Assembly: GCA_964423645.1 (NCBI GenBank)
Contig: CAYRFE010000068.1
Coordinates: 1-5,830, forward strand
Reading direction: 5' to 3'
Origin: CAYRFE01 sp964423645 [NCBI: uncultured bacterium]
GTDB lineage: Bacteria; Macinerneyibacteriota; Macinerneyibacteria; Macinerneyibacteriales
Length of the DNA: 5,830 bases
Below, piece by piece: positions 4,187 through 5,830 of the stretch (position 1 is its first letter; every line of letters begins with the position of its first letter). A program made the position numbers and the translations under genes. The notes under the pieces are model-generated. The model saw nothing but the letters and a program-made list of their open reading frames with translations. It was not told the origin of the DNA and made no database searches.

Positions 4187-4738
4187 ATGCGAATCATTGT
4201 ACTCCACGGGAGTCCGCGCAAAGGGAAAAATTCTGATACATTTGCGGAAACGTTTTTGGAAGGCATTAATCGCAATCAAGGACATTCCGTAGTGCACTTT
4301 TATCTGAATGAGATGTCTATTAAACCCTGTCAGGGGTGTATGAACTGTGAGAAGACCGGGGCTTGTGTCAATAATGATGATATGCAGTTGATTTACAGCG
4401 CGTTCAAAGACGCGCAGATGATTGTCTTTGCGACGCCGATGTACTGGGGGTATCTTACCGCACAAATGAAAATAGCAGTGGATCGACTTGAGGCTATTGC
4501 GGGGGTACCGTTTCACGGGAAAATTTTTGTTTTATTGATTACCCATCGATACCACTATCAATCTGCAGTGGCTTTTTTTGAAAGGATTTGCACCTACTTT
4601 AAAGTGGATCTGCATACATTAATCTCTTGTACCGTCAATTCGACAACGGGTGAGGATATTCCGATCCAAGAATGCCCGGACGATTTACGAAGAGCACATG
4701 AGTTGGGAGTTTATTTGGGGAAACGAGTGATGGGGTGA
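4187..4738 (+). CDS. Flavodoxin-fold NAD(P)H-dependent FMN oxidoreductase with four-cysteine motif (Isf-like)
   Basis: This 183-residue cytoplasmic protein belongs to the NADPH-dependent FMN reductase / iron-sulfur flavoprotein group. Strand 1 and the FMN phosphate loop read I-I-V-L-H-G-S-P-R-K-G (3-13). The second flavin loop is A-T-P-M-Y-W-G (82-88). Between them lies P-C-Q-G-C-M-N-C-E-K-T-G-A-C (47-60), with cysteines 48, 51, 54 and 60 in CX2CX2CX5C spacing. This matches the compact 4Fe-4S motif of Isf proteins and is followed by the common N-D-D-M. It could pass electrons to quinones, other flavins, oxygen or peroxide; the substrate is unknown. Many members carrying these cysteines are annotated only as flavodoxin family proteins, so cluster binding is not certain. 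The gene has its own promoter and ribosome binding site. It faces the nitroreductase gene tail to tail with 46 bp between, and I find no terminator hairpin there. Confidence 0.85.
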   Translation: MRIIVLHGSPRKGKNSDTFAETFLEGINRNQGHSVVHFYLNEMSIKPCQGCMNCEKTGACVNNDDMQLIYSAFKDAQMIVFATPMYWGYLTAQMKIAVDRLEAIAGVPFHGKIFVLLITHRYHYQSAVAFFERICTYFKVDLHTLISCTVNSTTGEDIPIQECPDDLRRAHELGVYLGKRVMG

Positions 4739-4784
4739 TTGTGAATTTATGCGTTTGAAAATGAGCGGTGCGTGAATGCTATTG

Positions 4785-5663
4785 TTATGGCGAGCTATCA
4801 TCTTGTCCCCATTTATCAAAACATAGTAGTCCGCACTTTTTCAGAGTATTTATTTTATCAAGATTGCCTTTAGGCATTTTATCGGCAGAATAATGAAGTC
4901 CGAAACGATATTGAATAGCATTAAAGTATCCTTTTTTTTCAACATCTGCGGTGCATGAATCACCAAAATCTTTTCCGCCGACCAATGTACAGACCTCGCG
5001 GAATTCTTCGACGTGCTCAGGCGTGGTATCCATTTTCCAGTCTTTTTCACGTGATCGATATGCCTCATACAATGTGTTGATATCAGTATCGTTATATTTC
5101 TCGCGATGAACGATCATATCTAAAGGTAATTTATTTCTAACATTCGGTGGATTTTCCGGATAACCAAGCGTGAGAAGCACCACAGGTATTACACTGTCGG
5201 GGAGCGAAAATATTTCTTTGCTTTGTTGCATGTATTCCATTATTGTGCCGATATAACAACTCCCTAATCCGAGTGCATCTGCAGCGGTGCAAATAGATTG
5301 AGCGGTGATGATCACGTCTTGAAACGATATCCAGAAATGTCTGAACGAATGCGGAACCGTATAAGGCGCGTTACCCTTTTCGGCGATTCGAGCATTTCGG
5401 CGGTAATCAATGCAGAAAAGGAGGTTGACAGGGGCAGTAGCGATGAACTTTTGTTGACACATTTCAGCCAACACGTGCTTCGTCGTTGTTTTTTCAATTA
5501 CAATGATAGAGTATGGTTGCAGATTTCCGCCGGACGCAGCATGTATTCCCGCGCCAAGTATCCAATTCAGTGTGTTTGCATCGATCGGTTTATCAGTATA
5601 ATGACGTACACTTCCTCGTTCATATAAAATTTTAAGCATCTCATTGGGATAGGTATGTTCCAT
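4785..5663 (-). CDS. Nitroreductase-family NAD(P)H-dependent flavin oxidoreductase with C-terminal extension
   Basis: The 292-residue product has a nitroreductase FMN-binding core. R-G-S-V-R-H-Y (16-22) is the usual R-x-S-V-R-x-(F/Y) motif that contacts FMN. A-A-S-G-G-N-L-Q-P-Y (42-51) is the A-x-S-x-x-N-x-Q-P block, and G-L-G-S-C-Y-I-G (132-139) and L-G-Y-P (166-169) follow. Members reduce nitro compounds, quinones or flavins with NAD(P)H. Residues from about 200 to 292 form an extension beyond the core that includes Q-Y-R-F-G-L-H-Y (251-258) and cysteines at 225, 237, 278 and 281. I believe related long nitroreductases share such a tail, but its role is unknown to me. No signal peptide is seen. 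ATG 5663 is chosen because AAGGAG (minus; plus 5669-5674) lies five bases upstream; a GTG two codons earlier overlaps that site. The gene has its own promoter and converges on the flavoprotein gene. Confidence 0.9.
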   Translation of the reverse strand: MEHTYPNEMLKILYERGSVRHYTDKPIDANTLNWILGAGIHAASGGNLQPYSIIVIEKTTTKHVLAEMCQQKFIATAPVNLLFCIDYRRNARIAEKGNAPYTVPHSFRHFWISFQDVIITAQSICTAADALGLGSCYIGTIMEYMQQSKEIFSLPDSVIPVVLLTLGYPENPPNVRNKLPLDMIVHREKYNDTDINTLYEAYRSREKDWKMDTTPEHVEEFREVCTLVGGKDFGDSCTADVEKKGYFNAIQYRFGLHYSADKMPKGNLDKINTLKKCGLLCFDKWGQDDSSP

Positions 5664-5668
5664 TTTCA

Positions 5669-5674
5669 CTCCTT
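5669..5674 (-). promoter_or_regulatory. Ribosome binding site that decides the nitroreductase start
   Basis: On the minus strand this is AAGGAG, five bases before ATG 5663. The alternative GTG at 5669-5667 shares its first base with this site and cannot use it, so translation begins at the ATG. Confidence 0.8.
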
Positions 5675-5693
5675 ATCATTCGTATGTATGATA
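5674..5693. promoter_or_regulatory. Operator-like inverted repeat in the nitroreductase promoter
   Basis: TATCAT (5674-5679) and ATGATA (5688-5693) are exact complements eight bases apart, so the two arms are about 14 bp (between one and two helical turns) centre to centre. One arm is the -10 hexamer itself and the other touches the ribosome binding site, so a bound repressor would block initiation. No regulator gene is in the window to support this. Confidence 0.35.
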
Positions 5694-5716
5694 GCGATCA
5701 TGAGATATTTTGTAAA
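5688..5716 (-). promoter_or_regulatory. Sigma70-like promoter of the nitroreductase gene
   Basis: On the minus strand TTTACA (plus 5711-5716) and TATCAT (plus 5688-5693) are 17 bases apart, each matching five of six consensus bases. Transcription would begin near 5681, giving a very short leader of about 18 bases. Confidence 0.6.
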
Positions 5717-5830
5717 GATTGAATCTCGATTTTTGAGCGATTGATTCTTCTGTCATCGCATTCAAGGCTTTTATATGTAGCTCGCAAGGGAAAATGTCCC
5801 AAAAAGCAAGAAACATCAGGTCTTATTATT

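Noticed and set aside
4739-4784. Bidirectional terminator between the convergent flavoenzyme genes
   Set aside because: I searched for inverted repeats with flanking T- or A-tracts and found none that would form a stable stem.
5298-5627. 109-codon plus-strand frame inside the nitroreductase gene
   Set aside because: It is antisense to conserved FMN-binding motifs and has no promoter or ribosome binding site of its own.

Overview
The window is bacterial chromosomal DNA: tightly packed genes, strong AGGAGG-type ribosome binding sites, sigma70-like promoters and an intrinsic terminator. It has two base compositions. Hand-counted 60-base lines in positions 61-480 give about 18-23% G+C. Lines sampled in the pit gene cluster to the right give about 27-57%, mostly near 40-50%. 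The gene content (Pit transporter with its DUF47 partner, TrmB, PpnP, two flavoenzymes) does not fix the taxon. The style of the proteins and the hairpin-rich intergenic repeats made me think of a host-associated spirochaete or another moderately AT-rich bacterium, but this is only an impression.

Layout. (1) Positions 1-about 540 form a very AT-rich segment. It holds the C-terminal end of a transposase-like gene (+), and a small unrecognised beta-rich protein on the minus strand with a strong ribosome binding site and promoter. (2) From about 545 the composition changes. A plus-strand promoter (567-594) starts a phosphate-uptake operon: a DUF47/PhoU-like Pit accessory protein (725-1399), a Pit-family phosphate permease (1415-2638) and trmB, a tRNA m7G46 methyltransferase (2640-3284), which starts one base after the permease stop. 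(3) ppnP, a small cupin nucleoside phosphorylase (3354-3662), follows. It has a likely promoter of its own, overlapped by a perfect 21-bp palindrome, and ends at a strong intrinsic terminator (3671-3697). (4) Positions 3698-4100 are non-coding and consist of two diverged tandem copies, 200 bp apart, of a hairpin-rich element. (5) An extended -10 promoter then drives a flavodoxin-fold oxidoreductase with a CX2CX2CX5C cluster motif (4187-4738). (6) Convergent to it is a nitroreductase-family flavoenzyme (5663-4785, minus), with a good promoter and an operator-like inverted repeat upstream.

How the genes work together. The DUF47 and Pit proteins form a known pair for low-affinity, ion-coupled phosphate uptake. 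PpnP consumes phosphate to cleave nucleosides, so a shared theme with phosphate supply is possible but inferred. TrmB is probably a housekeeping passenger in the operon. The two convergent flavoenzymes are both likely NAD(P)H-linked redox or detoxification proteins, but the sequence does not show that they share a pathway.

I see no convincing undescribed multi-gene system. The parts most worth a second look are the two-copy hairpin element, the palindrome at the ppnP promoter, the compositional junction between back-to-back promoters, and the small AT-rich minus-strand gene.
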